Shown one piece after another: positions 23,151-34,526 of a DNA stretch of 56,631 nt (the first letter of the stretch is position 1; each line of letters opens with the position of its first letter). Made by a program: the position numbers and the translations under genes. The DNA lies in assembly GCA_001414345.1 (NCBI GenBank), contig LLCB01000352.1, positions 1-56,631 on the forward strand. The letters run 5' to 3'. The notes below the pieces were generated by a model, which saw only the letters and a program-made list of their open reading frames with translations, made no database searches and was not told the origin of the DNA. This DNA comes from Hymenoscyphus infarciens (Eukaryota; Ascomycota; Leotiomycetes; Helotiales; Helotiaceae).

Positions 23151-24664
23151 AACTATCAATCTGATTACAGATCAACCAACTCAGCTTCATCCTCAAACCC
23201 CTGACCTCTTCTATTCACCAACCAAAATAAGCGACTCACATAGTGAAAAGTCCCCACCACTAGCTAAATCCAGTTAGAATATGCATCCTATTGATACATG
23301 GGCTAAAACTCTAGCACCACACATACAGCACTTTCCACATACACTCAGCCGTTTGAGTCTCAATCCAATATCGGATAGTAAGGAAATATACAAACAGAGA
23401 ATTCTCGGAGAAATGCGATGACAAAGGGAATATACACCCTTACTAAACCACCAAAGGATGCGGTAGTTTAAGAACATAGAATACTTAGAGCAGAGGAATA
23501 ATAAAATAAACAAACAGATGTAAATTTTTTGTCTAGAAGGAGGCGAGTTTCATGATAGGTAACTCTCTACCAAAAACACAGAAGTGGACTATTTCCAGGG
23601 TACCCGGTAATAGCTTCTTTTTTCTACAGGGGAAGAATGCGGCATTCTCTGGCTAATACCAACAACCAAAGCAAGTCAGACACTTTCTGATGCAATAGGA
23701 AACAAGGTGAGCCTTTTGTTCCTTACAAGGCTCTTTCCAGGCGACCTTTGAACAGCTTCTTATTCAATTCAAGTAGACGGGGCTGTCCCCTGCTATTCAT
23801 AGGTGAACTGTAAAGAGCAAGAATAGAGAACAATACGGCTGATAAGAGTAGCAATCACTTGCTACTACTCCAGGCTATTTTATTAAAGATAATTATTATG
23901 ATAAGAGAGACAACTAGACTATTTGCTGGTCACCTACGAAGAGCAAAGCCTAAGGGGAGTCCAACCCCTGAAATTCAAGCTATGATTCATAGGTAACCTG
24001 CAAATAGCCATGTGTTTTAAAGAGTGTACTTATTTTTCGCAGGTCACCTACTAGTAGCAAGAAAATGGGATGATTTCTCTCAACTATCTTGAATACCTCC
24101 GACTTATCTCATGAATATAGGGGAGGAGACTAATATGTTGGAATGTGTTCGTGCGAGCTGTGATGGAGCGATGTTTGGACTGATCCAAGGTATTCGGGAG
24201 CTGTGGCGTTCACAAGAATGAGTAAATCGTAGATAAGGGAATAATCGTGAAGTTATGCTGTCGAGGTTTCTGGTACCCCGGAAACCGTAGACTATTCATG
24301 TTGGAGCAGCATATATAAATGACCAGTCACTTAAACATAGTAGAAAGCTTCATCATAAATGGACCATAACACGATGAAATTCTGTAATTTTCGAAAACCT
24401 GTCCACAGAAACTCGACATATAAAAAAAGAAAATTGGCTTGTCAAGAAAAGCTGTTATAGTTCGTCATCTGAGTACCAGAATGGTAGTAGTACATTATAC
24501 CCCCAAAAAACAACACCGTGGCCGAGAACCATTCCAAATTCCCAAGACAAAAGAAATCGTCATCAAATTGAATTTTACCCTGACAACTCTCAATCAAAAT
24601 TGAAGCCTCCTAGTAATAGTAGCGAGCCGTTTTCACGATACCATCCATACTGAATGTGCGACAT
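23151..24664. other. Intergenic region with paired MITE-like hairpins
   Basis: No convincing gene on either strand. The stretch holds four copies of a 21-bp motif in alternating orientation (see 23798-24051). Remaining sequence is unremarkable; 24400-24660 is probably the 3' untranslated region of the membrane protein gene on the minus strand. Confidence 0.5.
23798..24051. repeat. Two adjacent MITE-like inverted-repeat units
   Basis: A motif close to CATAGGTGACCTGCAAATAGC occurs at 23798-23818 (+), 23917-23937 (-), 23988-24008 (+) and 24031-24051 (-, weaker), each pair forming an imperfect inverted repeat. The two units are about 140 and 64 bp long and carry no coding capacity. They may be miniature inverted-repeat elements; target duplications were not resolved. 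Confidence 0.45.
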
Positions 24665-25845
24665 TTAGATGAGAGCAGCGTGTCCCTCGCCAGGAGCGAT
24701 CTTCTCAATATCACGACCAACAATGATGAAGAGTTGGGCGAAGATAGCAAGAGTGAGGAGAACACTGAGTGCAATCTGCATGAAGAAGACCTTGACGTAT
24801 GCCTTGACAAGTCTGACACGGGCACTCCAGTCAAATGTTCTCCATGCATCAAGCATACCGATCACACCGGTTCCACCCACGATCTCAGGAACGACCTTTC
24901 CGTTGAAGGATCTGTCAAAAGGAACGATGGACTCTTCCGCATCGGAGAGGAGAGAAGCTTGAACTCGGGTGAGAGTAACATTGGCTGGGACGACGAGGAA
25001 GAATGCGATGAGAAGTCCCAAGCCGAAGACAGCGATGGAGCTCGCGAACAGCATTCCAGTCTTGCGGGATCCAAGGTTGGCAAACTCTCTTGGGTCATGC
25101 TCAGTAAGACCCAGAGCAACAGCGAGGTAGAATGGGAGGATGATGGAGAGCTGCTCGGTAAGTGCGAGGACAGCAGTGGGAATGGCAACCTTCTTCCATG
25201 TTGACTTTGCGGGAATGCGACGGAACCAGCTCTTTGGGCTGGGCTCAGAGATGACAATTAGCGTCCATGCGAGACCCAGCTGGGCACAAGCAACAGTGGC
25301 TACAGGGTGGGCTGCGAATCGTGGGAAGAATGGCAACGAAGCCAAAGTTTGAGTGATGGCATTGATGGCGAATTGTGTGACGACGAAGACAGAGATACCA
25401 CGGAATCTGGATGGGAAACCACCCTTGGTTTGTAGGAGTTGCAGAGTGGTTCGGAAGCTGGCGGTGATGGGCTTTGGCTTGACAGCCTCGAGTTCGGGAG
25501 TCTTGGTGAGGCTGGCATCCGAGTCTTCAGTTGGGAGAGACTCGAAGGTGATGGTCTCAGGAGGAGATTCGATCATGAGGAGGGTTGGGATGAGACGACC
25601 GAAGGTATATTCAATCTAGGCGTCTAATGTTAGCAGTGGCCCAATTCGCAGTACCACAAGACTCGGCTTACCATGGACATTCCCAGAAATGCGACCGTGA
25701 ATGTCGCGCCCAACATCAACATCCCCCACCACGGCATCTGATATTCTGGCTCCTCTGTGCCCTCGTTTCCCTTTCGCGAGTTGCTTGCAGCAATTGCAAC
25801 GTCCATACCGCGCTTCACGAGCGCCCCGGTGAATTGTGAAGCCAT
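24665..25845 (-). CDS. Multi-pass membrane protein of unknown function, 374 aa
   Basis: Two exons: 25672-25845 and 24665-25615, separated by a 56-bp intron (GTAAGC, CTAAC branch site, CCTAG). The join gives GMSMIEYTFGRLIPTLLMIE. About six hydrophobic spans are visible: one in exon 1 (WWGMLMLGATFTVAFLGMSM), two from FVVTQFAINAIT to AWTLIVIS, one around VAIPTAVLALTEQL, one around TGMLFASSIAVFGLGLLIAFF, and one at VFFMQIALSVLLTLAIF. There is no N-terminal secretion signal; the first 35 residues are polar. Homologues in other Pezizomycotina often carry the misleading label ubiquitin carrier protein; I see no ubiquitin-conjugating fold. Codon use is GC-rich and typical of an expressed housekeeping gene. 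Function unknown. Confidence 0.85.
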
Positions 25846-28800
25846 GGTGGTGGTGGCGATGGGTAGCCTTGGGGCGATCTTGTCGAGATGGTAAGGACCT
25901 GGCAGATGAAGGAAGTGATAGGAAGTGCTAGGAAGTGATTTAGAAGTTGTGATCGTGCGTAAGTTAATGCGCTCCGACAGAAAAGGTGATGATTTTGAAG
26001 TTATAGAGAAGGAAATGATTGAAGAGTTGACTTGAAAGAGTCCAAGTGAGGGAATGGGAGCGGGGGATCTTCTGAATACTGAATACGACGAATGTGGCGC
26101 AGGCGGCGTTGATCTCTACTAGTAGCGATTCGACGACAGGCCTCGTAAAACTCCCAAACACCACCCCAAACCACCAATACAAAGCCTGAAGGCTTGAATC
26201 GTGCCCCATCCCTTCAACATTTCTAGGCAGTGCTTTTCCAGGCGTATCCAGGCACGTCGGAGGACAGTTCATCCATTTCAATGCTTTGCTGACCAGCCGG
26301 GTCGACCAGTTTGTCACCATAAATGTTTGCCACGACTCCAGAACCGCCGCATTGTTTGGAAGACAATTCATGGAAGCGCCTGGGTATATATTCTATCTGG
26401 AATCGCAATAGTAGCATATAGCACATCAAGCTGTGGTCGTGGTCCTTCGTTATCTTTGTTGCTCTGGCCTGAGTATCCCCAGCCAGAATATCCCAGCGGC
26501 AAAGAAACCACCACAGTAGGGAATTTAGATTCCTATATCTCTACGTACTGCCCTGCCAATATCTAACACGAAGCCAGATATCTCGCCTTCGGGCTGTCAA
26601 TTTCCAATTTTGTCAAGTCATTTTTCGGGGTCAAATATGCCTCCTATTTCCGTTGCTCCAGGGACCTACGGATGTAGGGCATTACGGTTCCACGAGATGT
26701 GTATATATGCTGTGCCCTACGCGCGTTTTTCGTCTCCTACCTATCTAATTGGATAAAGGAATGCGAGCTTAAGTTGTTGTTCAAGCATGAAGCGTCAAAG
26801 ATGTTGCCGGCAGTGAAGTGGCGCATCCGGGTCGTCCACTGCTTTATGTCAGTGTTTGAAGCTTACACGGCATGTCCTTTGAACATGTAGAGGAATTGAT
26901 TTTCTTCATTCTGATGTTCTGCATTCTTTGGGGATACAATTTCCAACAATATAGTAAGGTAGGTAGGTGCTTGATTCAAGTTATTTCTAAGTCTTTTGTT
27001 CAGTCCTCGCTTAACCGTAATCCAGACACCCTCAACTCAATTGCATTCACTGCGAACAGAGGGCATCATGTACAAAGTACCAAATACTGCTGCGTTCATC
27101 ATGATACTCAACGATGCTCAGTGGCATAAAACTTCTCGGTTGTCAGCAACATTCTTCTCGGGAAAATGATAACACTCACCACATCCTTCCTATCCAGCCC
27201 GGAAGAAGTCTCAGCCTAGACATTGGATTCTTCGACAACATATCACGCATCGTACCCGGAGAAGTGTCCTCAATACCGAGAGGTGTAACTTCTCATGTAT
27301 ATGTACAACTTCGCTCGTTCCTCTGTGTCATGACCTCGCAATTCTCCGCGTCAATACCAAGATCTTAAAGGGGGATTCTTTTAGCACAGCTTGTATAACC
27401 TCAACACCTCCAACATCAGGTCTACGATAAGCAAGCAGCTACGAGAGAATCGATGGAAGGAACAGAACGTTTGTATACTCAGAACAGCCACGCTCTTTAG
27501 CAGAACTCATGACCGAAACAGGAAACTCGAAAAGACGTCCTCGAAAAAAGAAGAAAGGACTTATATACCCCCCCCCCCCCCAAAACTAAATGTAAGCCAC
27601 GGCCAACGTGCCATACAAAATGCCTGTGCACTCTACATTGAGAGGAAGAAAGTTGTAATAGGTAACTCAGAAAGCTACACGCTACACACAGGTACAGCAG
27701 CATACTGCACCTGTTCTCGTGGGGCTGCAGGTACCCGAAACATGACATAGATTGTACTTGGAAGTATATGCACAAAAAGAATCTAGCCTCATGCATGTTC
27801 TACTAGTTGGACATTTCTCTGTCTTTATGTTACCTCGACACAAGAAGTTGGACGTGGTCCAAAGATTTCCTTTCCCAAGCCATCAGAGCTATTTCGTGTC
27901 ACGGGTTTGCAAGGCTTGTATTCCTTGGTTGGGAATAATACGAGCTCTCCATGCCTTCCTACGTGAATGTCAGATGGCTGAACTCCTTAAGCCCTGAAAA
28001 CTCAGCAAAAACAATTCTCGTGGTTACGGGGTGCCGTGATGCTTTCATCTACGAGTTTTGGTTGGTGGAGGATCTAAATATAGAATTTTGATGAAGTTCC
28101 AACAATCACAGCCGAGAACCGAGTCCTTGAAACCCCAAACTAATCTGCCCACATCCCGCATTTCCACATTTGACGATCTGGAGATCACGAAAGGGATGGC
28201 ACTGTTTTATGGCACGAAGGGGAAATGTTCAAAGACAGTGCTGGGCTGGTAAATGGCGTTCTTATCAAGGACTTGTGACAGGCTCACAAGCTTGAAGCAC
28301 CTGCATTCTCACCCCCACTCCCCTTATTTTTTCAGGGGGTCTGAAGGGGCCATCGCCGCTCTGCATGCAACTAGCTGCATATTCAGATCGTACCAAAAAA
28401 AGGCTTCGGCGCCAGTGAGATTCTTGACAACATTGAATGAGCCATGTTTTCCAAGCCTACCAGAAGCCACTATCTGGATATAAAAGTTTATATTTTCAAA
28501 AGACCGTGCAGCTCTGCCACGACGGTCATTTCCCCACAGCTACCAGTGTTGCACAACGGTGTAGCAGTGCACCAACAAGGCATGGATAACATAGCCGGCT
28601 CCACCAACCGCGATAGGTTGAAAAGTGCTTGTTCGGTCCCTGTGCCCGCCCCTGGTGGCCCTCCCTTCTTCCCTGAATCGAATCGTTCTTTGAAAAAGGT
28701 CAAGTGCCTCTCCTCTTTCCCTCCTCCTTGTTCAGACAAAACATTCACACACTCGCTTTCGTCGCATAAGTTTTGGAATACTCCATACACTCGTTATTTT

Positions 28801-28909
28801 CCATTTACCGTCGTATCTTTTCATTATTTGATACCCCCCTACATCTCATCTTCTTTACAAGCCTATCAGCTATTTACCTCCGTAATACATACCGCGAAAA
28901 GTACTCACG
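25846..28909. other. Long intergenic region, no gene seen
   Basis: Three kilobases with many short frames but none with a domain, signal peptide or consistent coding pattern. 25846-26050 is probably the promoter and leader of the membrane protein gene. A run of 14 C lies at 27568-27581. The last 200 bp before 28910 is pyrimidine-rich, as expected for the leader of the GPI-protein gene. Confidence 0.5.
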
Positions 28910-29845
28910 ATGAAGACGCCCCAAAGTATCCTCGTCGGTGCGATCGCACTCGCTCTCCCAGTATATTCTGCTTCCACCGGCACTTGTCAAACAGGATACA
29001 CCGTTTGCGCACCAGCAGGAGCAACCTCCATGACCTCTCCCTCAATCGGCTCCTCGCAATTCACCTCTCTCCTCCAAGATCTGCTCTCCTCCTCCCTCCC
29101 ACCCCTCAAAAAACGGGACGATGGCACCGCCTCTCTCTGCTGCGTATCCTCACTTTCCTGCTTGACACTCGCCAACCTCGCCCTCCCCTTCTGCTACGAC
29201 AAATTCACCACCAACTTCGTCCTCCCCGACAACAGTTTCGGCACCGTCGCGACGGGCGCATATAGTTCGAGCAGTGGCGACAAGGCGAATCTGATAACGG
29301 GCGATTATACATTGGCGAATGGTCAGTCGGGGAACATCTACGCCAGTAACGCGGCCGCGAAACCGAATACCGCTACTCTCGTTCTGCCCGCTCAGTTTAC
29401 GGCTTCAGGCGTGGGAAGTGCTATTCCGGCTACTGCGTTGGGAGGTTGGGTCACGCATACTTATACTACTACTCTTCCTGGTAGCACGATTCCGGGGACT
29501 ACGATATCTCCTACTACGATTTCTGGCTCTGTTATTTCGAGCGTGTTGGTGGTTTCCTCTACGATTTCTTCAACAATCTCGAATAGCGCGCAAGCCGTGA
29601 GTACCGCGAGCGTCACATCGACTACGATTTCGACTGCGCAACCAAGTACGGTCCCTGGAACCACGAAATCGGAGAGTGTCGTTCCGGGGACTACGGCTGT
29701 TATTACAACTACAGAGGCATTACCAGCGAGTTCCTCGGCCGCTACTACGACATCAAAAAAGAGTGCTGCTGGAAAGGGAAATGTTGTGAATATCGCAGGA
29801 AGTCTGGCACTGGTTATGGCAGCTATATTCATATGCTTGGTATAA
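28910..29845 (+). CDS. Secreted, Ser/Thr-rich, GPI-anchored protein, 311 aa
   Basis: Single exon. The N-terminus is a signal peptide (MKTPQSILVGAIALALPVYSA, cut near residue 20). A dibasic KKR at about 68-70 (LKKRDDG) fits Kex2 processing. The N-terminal third holds Cys in the arrangement C-X6-C, then CC-X5-C and a later C, a small disulfide-bonded domain. From about 185 on the protein is a Ser/Thr stalk with repeats of PGTT (at least four), expected to be O-glycosylated. The C-terminus has small residues (KGNVVNIAG) followed by a hydrophobic tail ending FICLV, a classic GPI attachment signal. It should sit at the plasma membrane or in the wall. Molecular function unknown. The start follows a CT-rich leader and is the only plausible one. 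Confidence 0.85.
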   Translation: MKTPQSILVGAIALALPVYSASTGTCQTGYTVCAPAGATSMTSPSIGSSQFTSLLQDLLSSSLPPLKKRDDGTASLCCVSSLSCLTLANLALPFCYDKFTTNFVLPDNSFGTVATGAYSSSSGDKANLITGDYTLANGQSGNIYASNAAAKPNTATLVLPAQFTASGVGSAIPATALGGWVTHTYTTTLPGSTIPGTTISPTTISGSVISSVLVVSSTISSTISNSAQAVSTASVTSTTISTAQPSTVPGTTKSESVVPGTTAVITTTEALPASSSAATTTSKKSAAGKGNVVNIAGSLALVMAAIFICLV

Positions 29846-30839
29846 TCTGGGAACAAACATATGGGGAGATTTGGAGTTGGGAACTTTGGATGGGAGGGGA
29901 ATTTTTACGATATTCAAGGATTTTAATGATAATAGAAATTATGGGTCTGAATCTTAGAGCGTTGCGACTTTTGCGGTCATTGGTTTGGCGTTGTCTCATT
30001 TCCTTTTAGAGGGTTTCAGGCTTTTCGGGTGTGGCGTTTTCTATATTTTCTTTTGGAGTTTGGGGCTTTTAGCCTAAGTGGGTGAGAGAGAACCCCGCGA
30101 ATGGGAACGATTTCTTCCTGTATGTGCAGTCATCTAATTTGACCCTTAATTTCGGGATTCCCTATCACGGTACTTTTCCTTTACTCTCGTGTCACTCAGT
30201 TGGAGGTCTTGCGTTGGACAGTAAAAGGGGCAGTAAGTACCTGTAGGTCTTCTGGTCGTTGTCCTACCTTGCTTGGAGAATTTAGATAATTACCTTATTA
30301 ACCTAGATATCTGGAACGATTGACCTTCATTGTTCTGAATCGTCTGGGTTAGTAGTTGGAACAACGAGATGTGGTCCGTATTTACTGCCGCTTTCATTGT
30401 CCATCGCGAGGAGGTTTTAGTTTTCCTTTTTACTTCGGGAGATGGTAACGCAACCACCAACGCCATTTTTGTTTTCTTGCATCGACGAGATTTCGGAACT
30501 ATCTTGCCTTTATGTATCACTTTATAGGTCATATCATGTATGGAGATAATTGTTTCTATTTCTATAACCGAGGCAGTCGTCTCATTCTCTTTAACAATGG
30601 GACGGGACATCATCGGGTTAGCATGCCACTCCGGAAGCGATGTACCGATCGTATGGTGACTTCTAGAGTAACAACAAAAGTGGCGGTAAAATGTGATATA
30701 CACGAGATGGAATTGGGAAATATGTTCATTTGATTCCTTTCCTTTTCCATACTTGAAAATTGCAAGCAAGGTCGACTCAATGAAAAAAATGCAGTTGAGC
30801 TTCTTCGAAGCTGCTTGCACTGGTAGTCATACTACGATT
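29846..30839. other. Intergenic region
   Basis: The first 250 bp is T-rich and is probably the 3' untranslated region and terminator of the GPI-protein gene. A minus-strand frame of 176 codons (30290-30820) is described separately with low confidence. Nothing else seen. Confidence 0.4.
30290..30820 (-). CDS. Doubtful 176-codon reading frame
   Basis: Open frame starting with ATG at 30820. The product is basic, rich in Lys, Ser and Thr, without signal peptide, membrane span or domain I can name. The central part (KIVPKSRRCKKTKM) is strongly basic. Codon use is not clearly gene-like. Its start lies beside a decayed monooxygenase gene read in the opposite direction. It may be chance. Confidence 0.2.
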   Translation of the reverse strand: MQAASKKLNCIFFIESTLLAIFKYGKGKESNEHISQFHLVYITFYRHFCCYSRSHHTIGTSLPEWHANPMMSRPIVKENETTASVIEIETIISIHDMTYKVIHKGKIVPKSRRCKKTKMALVVALPSPEVKRKTKTSSRWTMKAAVNTDHISLFQLLTQTIQNNEGQSFQISRLIR

Positions 30840-32565
30840 AGACAGTGGAAGGAGTTAATGTTAATAACTTAATAGGTCACCCACCGATAATTCGAAAACA
30901 AAAGATCGATTGGAATACTGACTTTGGCTCGCGAAACTAGCCGGGAAGGGGAAAACCACCTCTATTTTCATCGTAGACAGCTATGCTGGTCATAATATTT
31001 ATGGCGGCTCATCTGATGCTTCATACAAGGTACTTTCATCTCTCGAAGCTGAAAAATGTGTCAAACATAGGCTGATTGGACGTAGAGTGGTTCTCATATT
31101 GGAAAGCTCGACCCTCTGATGGCTCTCTTTGCCATGGCTGCAGTCACTGAAGCTGCAAGCACATATATCCGAAAGCGAGCCTACCTAGGAGGTTGATGAA
31201 GTGTGTACTAATTTCAATAGCACCTTATATCTTGGCTAGAACCTAGTCCTCGCTTGATCACTTGACCGATGGTCGAGTAGGTTGGAACATCGTGACAAGT
31301 CAGTAACTCCGTAGCTTAAGCAATGGGTTAAGATGAAGTGATGGTTCAAGATGAATGATACACTGCAGCAGAAGAATACTTGGACATCGTATATTAGTAA
31401 GTCCAACCCTTATAGTTCACCTTACCTCGTCTATTTTGCCCAACTAACCCATCTCTCAGGCTCTGGGAAAAATCCTGGGAAGACGGCGCCCAATTTTGGC
31501 AAGAGAATCTAGAAATGGCCTATAACCCCAGCAAAATCCACAAAGTAAACTACGACGGAAAATACCACAAGATGCACGCCTTCCACCAAATCCATCCCTC
31601 CCCCCCAACGCTTTCCCCTCCTTTTGCAAGCAGGCTCCTCAAAAGCCGACATAGAATTCGGCGGGAAACACGCAGAAGCTATCTTCTGCGCCAATCCAAC
31701 AATCGCATCAACGAAAAAATACACCACCGCCGTGCGCGCCAAAGCCGCCTCTGAAGGTCGCGATCCTTCCTCCATCAAGTTCTTCCTTGGTATTATGCTA
31801 ATTTTAGGAAAAACTAAAGAGGAGGCGGAGGCAAAACTTCCCGCGGCGAAGGAGAGAGTTAGTATTAATAAGGGACTGGCGAGGTTTTGCGGCTTCACGA
31901 GTGTGAATTTGAGTATGTATAAGGTAGATGAGGAGTTTGACTTTGAGGGGAAACATCGTGAAAATATGATTCAGGGGGTGATTGAAAATATTAAGTTGCT
32001 TGGGACGGCGAAGGTTTTTACTCCTAGGGTTGTGGCGGAGATGTTTGCGTTTAGGGGGAGCGGACCGAGACCCTTTGGCACGGCAGAGATGGTTGCTGAT
32101 TTCCTTGAGGAATGGTGGAGGGAAGGGGAGGTCGATGGGTTTAATTTGAACTGTGAGTCCCCTCCTTTTTCTAAGAATTACGCGACACTTTTGGGTTTTG
32201 GACTGTGGGTTTTGAGTTTTAGAGAAAGCTAACGAGAGACAGATGTTTCAAACCCAGAGAGTTCCAAGGATATGTTCGAGCTGTTCATTCCAGAGCTTCA
32301 AAAGAGAGGGATTTACTCGGATGACTATGTAGTCCCTGGCGGAACCGCGAGAGAGAATCTTCAAGGTCTTCCTGGGCGGCCACATCTTCCCAGGGAAGTC
32401 CAGGTGTCAAGATAGAGCTGAAAGGACCGGAGAATAACAAGGTGGTTGAGGCTGATGAGGTCGTCAAACCAGTCGTTGGAGCCCGCGAAGAAGGAGGAGG
32501 TGACTGTTGCCGAGAATACTCCCGTGAGCACGAAGACTGAGGCCAAACCTGCTGAGATGAGTGTA
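30840..32565 (+). pseudogene. Decayed FMN-dependent luciferase-like monooxygenase, copy A
   Basis: Reading across frames recovers the NtaA/DszA-type flavin monooxygenase order: DNSKTKDRLEY, then TTSIFIVDSYAGHNIYGGSS, DPLMALFAMAAVTEAAS, LDHLTDGRVGWNIVTS, YTAAEEYLDIVY, and, after an intron ending at 31460, LWEKSWEDGAQFWQE, NPSKIHKVNYDGKYHKM. A +1 change in a run of seven C near 31601 separates this from LLLQAGSSKADIEFGGKHAE. The next 180 codons (to 32152) are intact, then an intron (32153-32242, GTGAGT...GACAG) leads to VSNPESSKDMFELFIPELQK and PGGTARENLQGLPG. The 5' half has several stops and frameshifts, and the C-terminal extension is also shifted. The family oxidises small S- or N-compounds with reduced FMN. 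Non-functional; the C-terminal half looks younger in decay than the N-terminal half. Confidence 0.8.
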
Positions 32566-34526
32566 AGAAATACCTTGTTTTCGAGAATTAGGAGTATTTT
32601 AAGGCTGTCAAGACCCAAAGAGGAGAGAGCTTGGGGGTATATTAGTTGAGGCAAAGAAAGGGCCGTGACGTTAGCTGGTATTGTCAGTTGTGTAAGTAAT
32701 CAAAAACCCCTTTCTGATTTTTGCTCCTTAATCTCCTTAATCTTAGGAGCCTTGTTTTCGAGACTCAAATAGAATTCAGAAATATTACATATTTTAGCTC
32801 TCTCAGGTGCAGTTACCTAGCTGGATTCAACCCGTATTTTCAAATTCACAACAAGACTGCAATTCTCGCAATTCATCATGGACAAAGAACTTCTTGTACC
32901 ACCATTTCACTATAACTGTTCGAATAGATATTCCTTAGAGATGCGAGAACTTTATCCTCTCTTCTAAAAAGATAAGATACTAGCATGAATAAATTAGGTT
33001 AAGTACCGAATGACAAGGTTTCCTTTAGACAAAAAACACCTGTAGACTGTTCCCTTAATTCACCGTAAAATGGATAAATGAGCACTGATTTTACGCTAAC
33101 CCAAACTCACTTGAAACCATCATTTTGGTGACAAAAGTCTATTATAACTGTAAAAAGTCCCTACAACTTTAAACAGGGGTAATATACTTTTACGGTGAAT
33201 TGACCTAACAGTCTGTACCTGGGAATATCAGGTGATGTCGAATCACATTGTATGGCATAAGCCGTGGATATGAAGTTGTTGTGATCTTGATGGAATTCAT
33301 GTAGGGGTGATGGAGTGGTAAGCTCAGGAATCCCGCTTATATGTAGGGTATACAAGTGAGGGTGGCTCCTGCCCTAACAACATGCTTAGTGCCCAGTCCT
33401 CGACTTCTTCAGCCCCAACCCGCCCAAATTCTTCCACGCGATTGTGAGGATTGACAAACCACGAACATCCCTTAGCTACTTCAAGTTTTCAAACAGAGCT
33501 TCTCCATGGTCTTCGTATTTACAAGTTAAAGAAATGAGATCGCATACGACCAAGAAAGGTTGGCACTCCTACGAGTATCAGGTTTCATCCCTTTCGGTTC
33601 GCGTCGTCCAAACTCTATTTTGACATCTTTCCCCTATATACAGTACAAACTTCGCCCGGGCGTAACAAAGGTTATTCGAATGGCGCAGATGCTACATTTG
33701 CAATGTCTTATTCTACCAAAAAAACCCTAAAAAGTCTATAAAGCGACCCCCCCCCTGTTTAACGTTTATTTCGCCAGAGACAAAGTAGCTCCCTGTATCT
33801 CTATAAAAAGTTGCCCCCCCCAAAAGCAAGCCCAGCTTCTCCAGGCTTGGCGTCTATATTCTTCAAACAACTGTGCACACACCAGTTCGTCCGGGTTCCG
33901 CCTACCATCGGCAATGAACCAATGCCGAAGGGCGATTTCACGTTGTCGAGTTGCTGCCTACTAATGTCATGAGCCTAGAGGAAGAGCCTTCGTCGATGAT
34001 TCTGAGTATTCATTGGTAATTTGATATAACAAGATTCGAGAACAAGATCAGCACATTGCAAGTGTCAATGGACTTTCTGATGCCTATCGAATTCTGAAAA
34101 GCATCATAGAAATATTTCCCAGATTTACAACTCTTCCCGTTTTCCGCCCCACTCATACCTCCCTGCCAAGCTCAATTGCATCTCATACGAGGTAAAACGA
34201 TTATGGAAATAGCATACACCAAGCCAGATAAGCATGAAAATCATAGAAGCAGGATCATCATGCTCTAACAGAGATGGAAGAAGATTTAACGAGGGATAAT
34301 GAACTGAGATAAAAAGGACGTTCTCGCCCCCTCAATTCTCTTCTTTCCTCACCAGCCCCACAGGCCTTACATTCATTCAGTCTCTCTTTTACTTTTCATT
34401 CGTCTTACTCTTCATTGCTCTTAATTTTCCTTGTGTTCAACAATTTCATTGATCGATTCGAATTTTTGTCTCTCATTTCGTCCTTTTGACCACTACCGCC
34501 AGCGGAATTCAGCCGAACCCGCCACC
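32566..34526. other. Intergenic region with one MITE-like element
   Basis: No convincing gene. Holds the 177-bp inverted-repeat element at 33041-33217 and C-runs near 33748 and 33814. The 150 bp before 34527 is strongly pyrimidine-rich, matching a fungal promoter/leader for the secreted-protein gene. Confidence 0.5.
33041..33217. mobile_element. MITE-like element with 30-bp inverted termini
   Basis: Left end 33041-33070 and the reverse complement of 33188-33217 agree at 24 of 30 positions without gaps, including AATTCACCGTAAAA at the inner side and GACTGTT near the tips. Length 177 bp, no coding capacity. Termini of this kind fit a non-autonomous DNA transposon. A TA lies at the right edge; the left edge reads TG, so the duplication has decayed or the edge is off by a few bases. 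Confidence 0.6.

Noticed and set aside
23092..23513. Short frames on both strands downstream of the lactonase relic
   Set aside because: Checked for the missing 5' third of that gene; no family motif found.
24656..25204. 182-codon plus-strand frame opposite the membrane protein gene
   Set aside because: Acidic, antisense to well-supported coding sequence with membrane spans; a shadow.
26201..26566. Plus-strand frame of 121 codons upstream of the membrane-protein gene
   Set aside because: No signal, domain or coding bias; it lies opposite the likely promoter region of the neighbouring gene.
28444..29265. A 273-codon plus-strand frame overlapping the GPI-protein gene
   Set aside because: It is in another frame of the leader and 5' part of the clearly coding gene at 28910; its product is low-complexity Pro/Arg/His.
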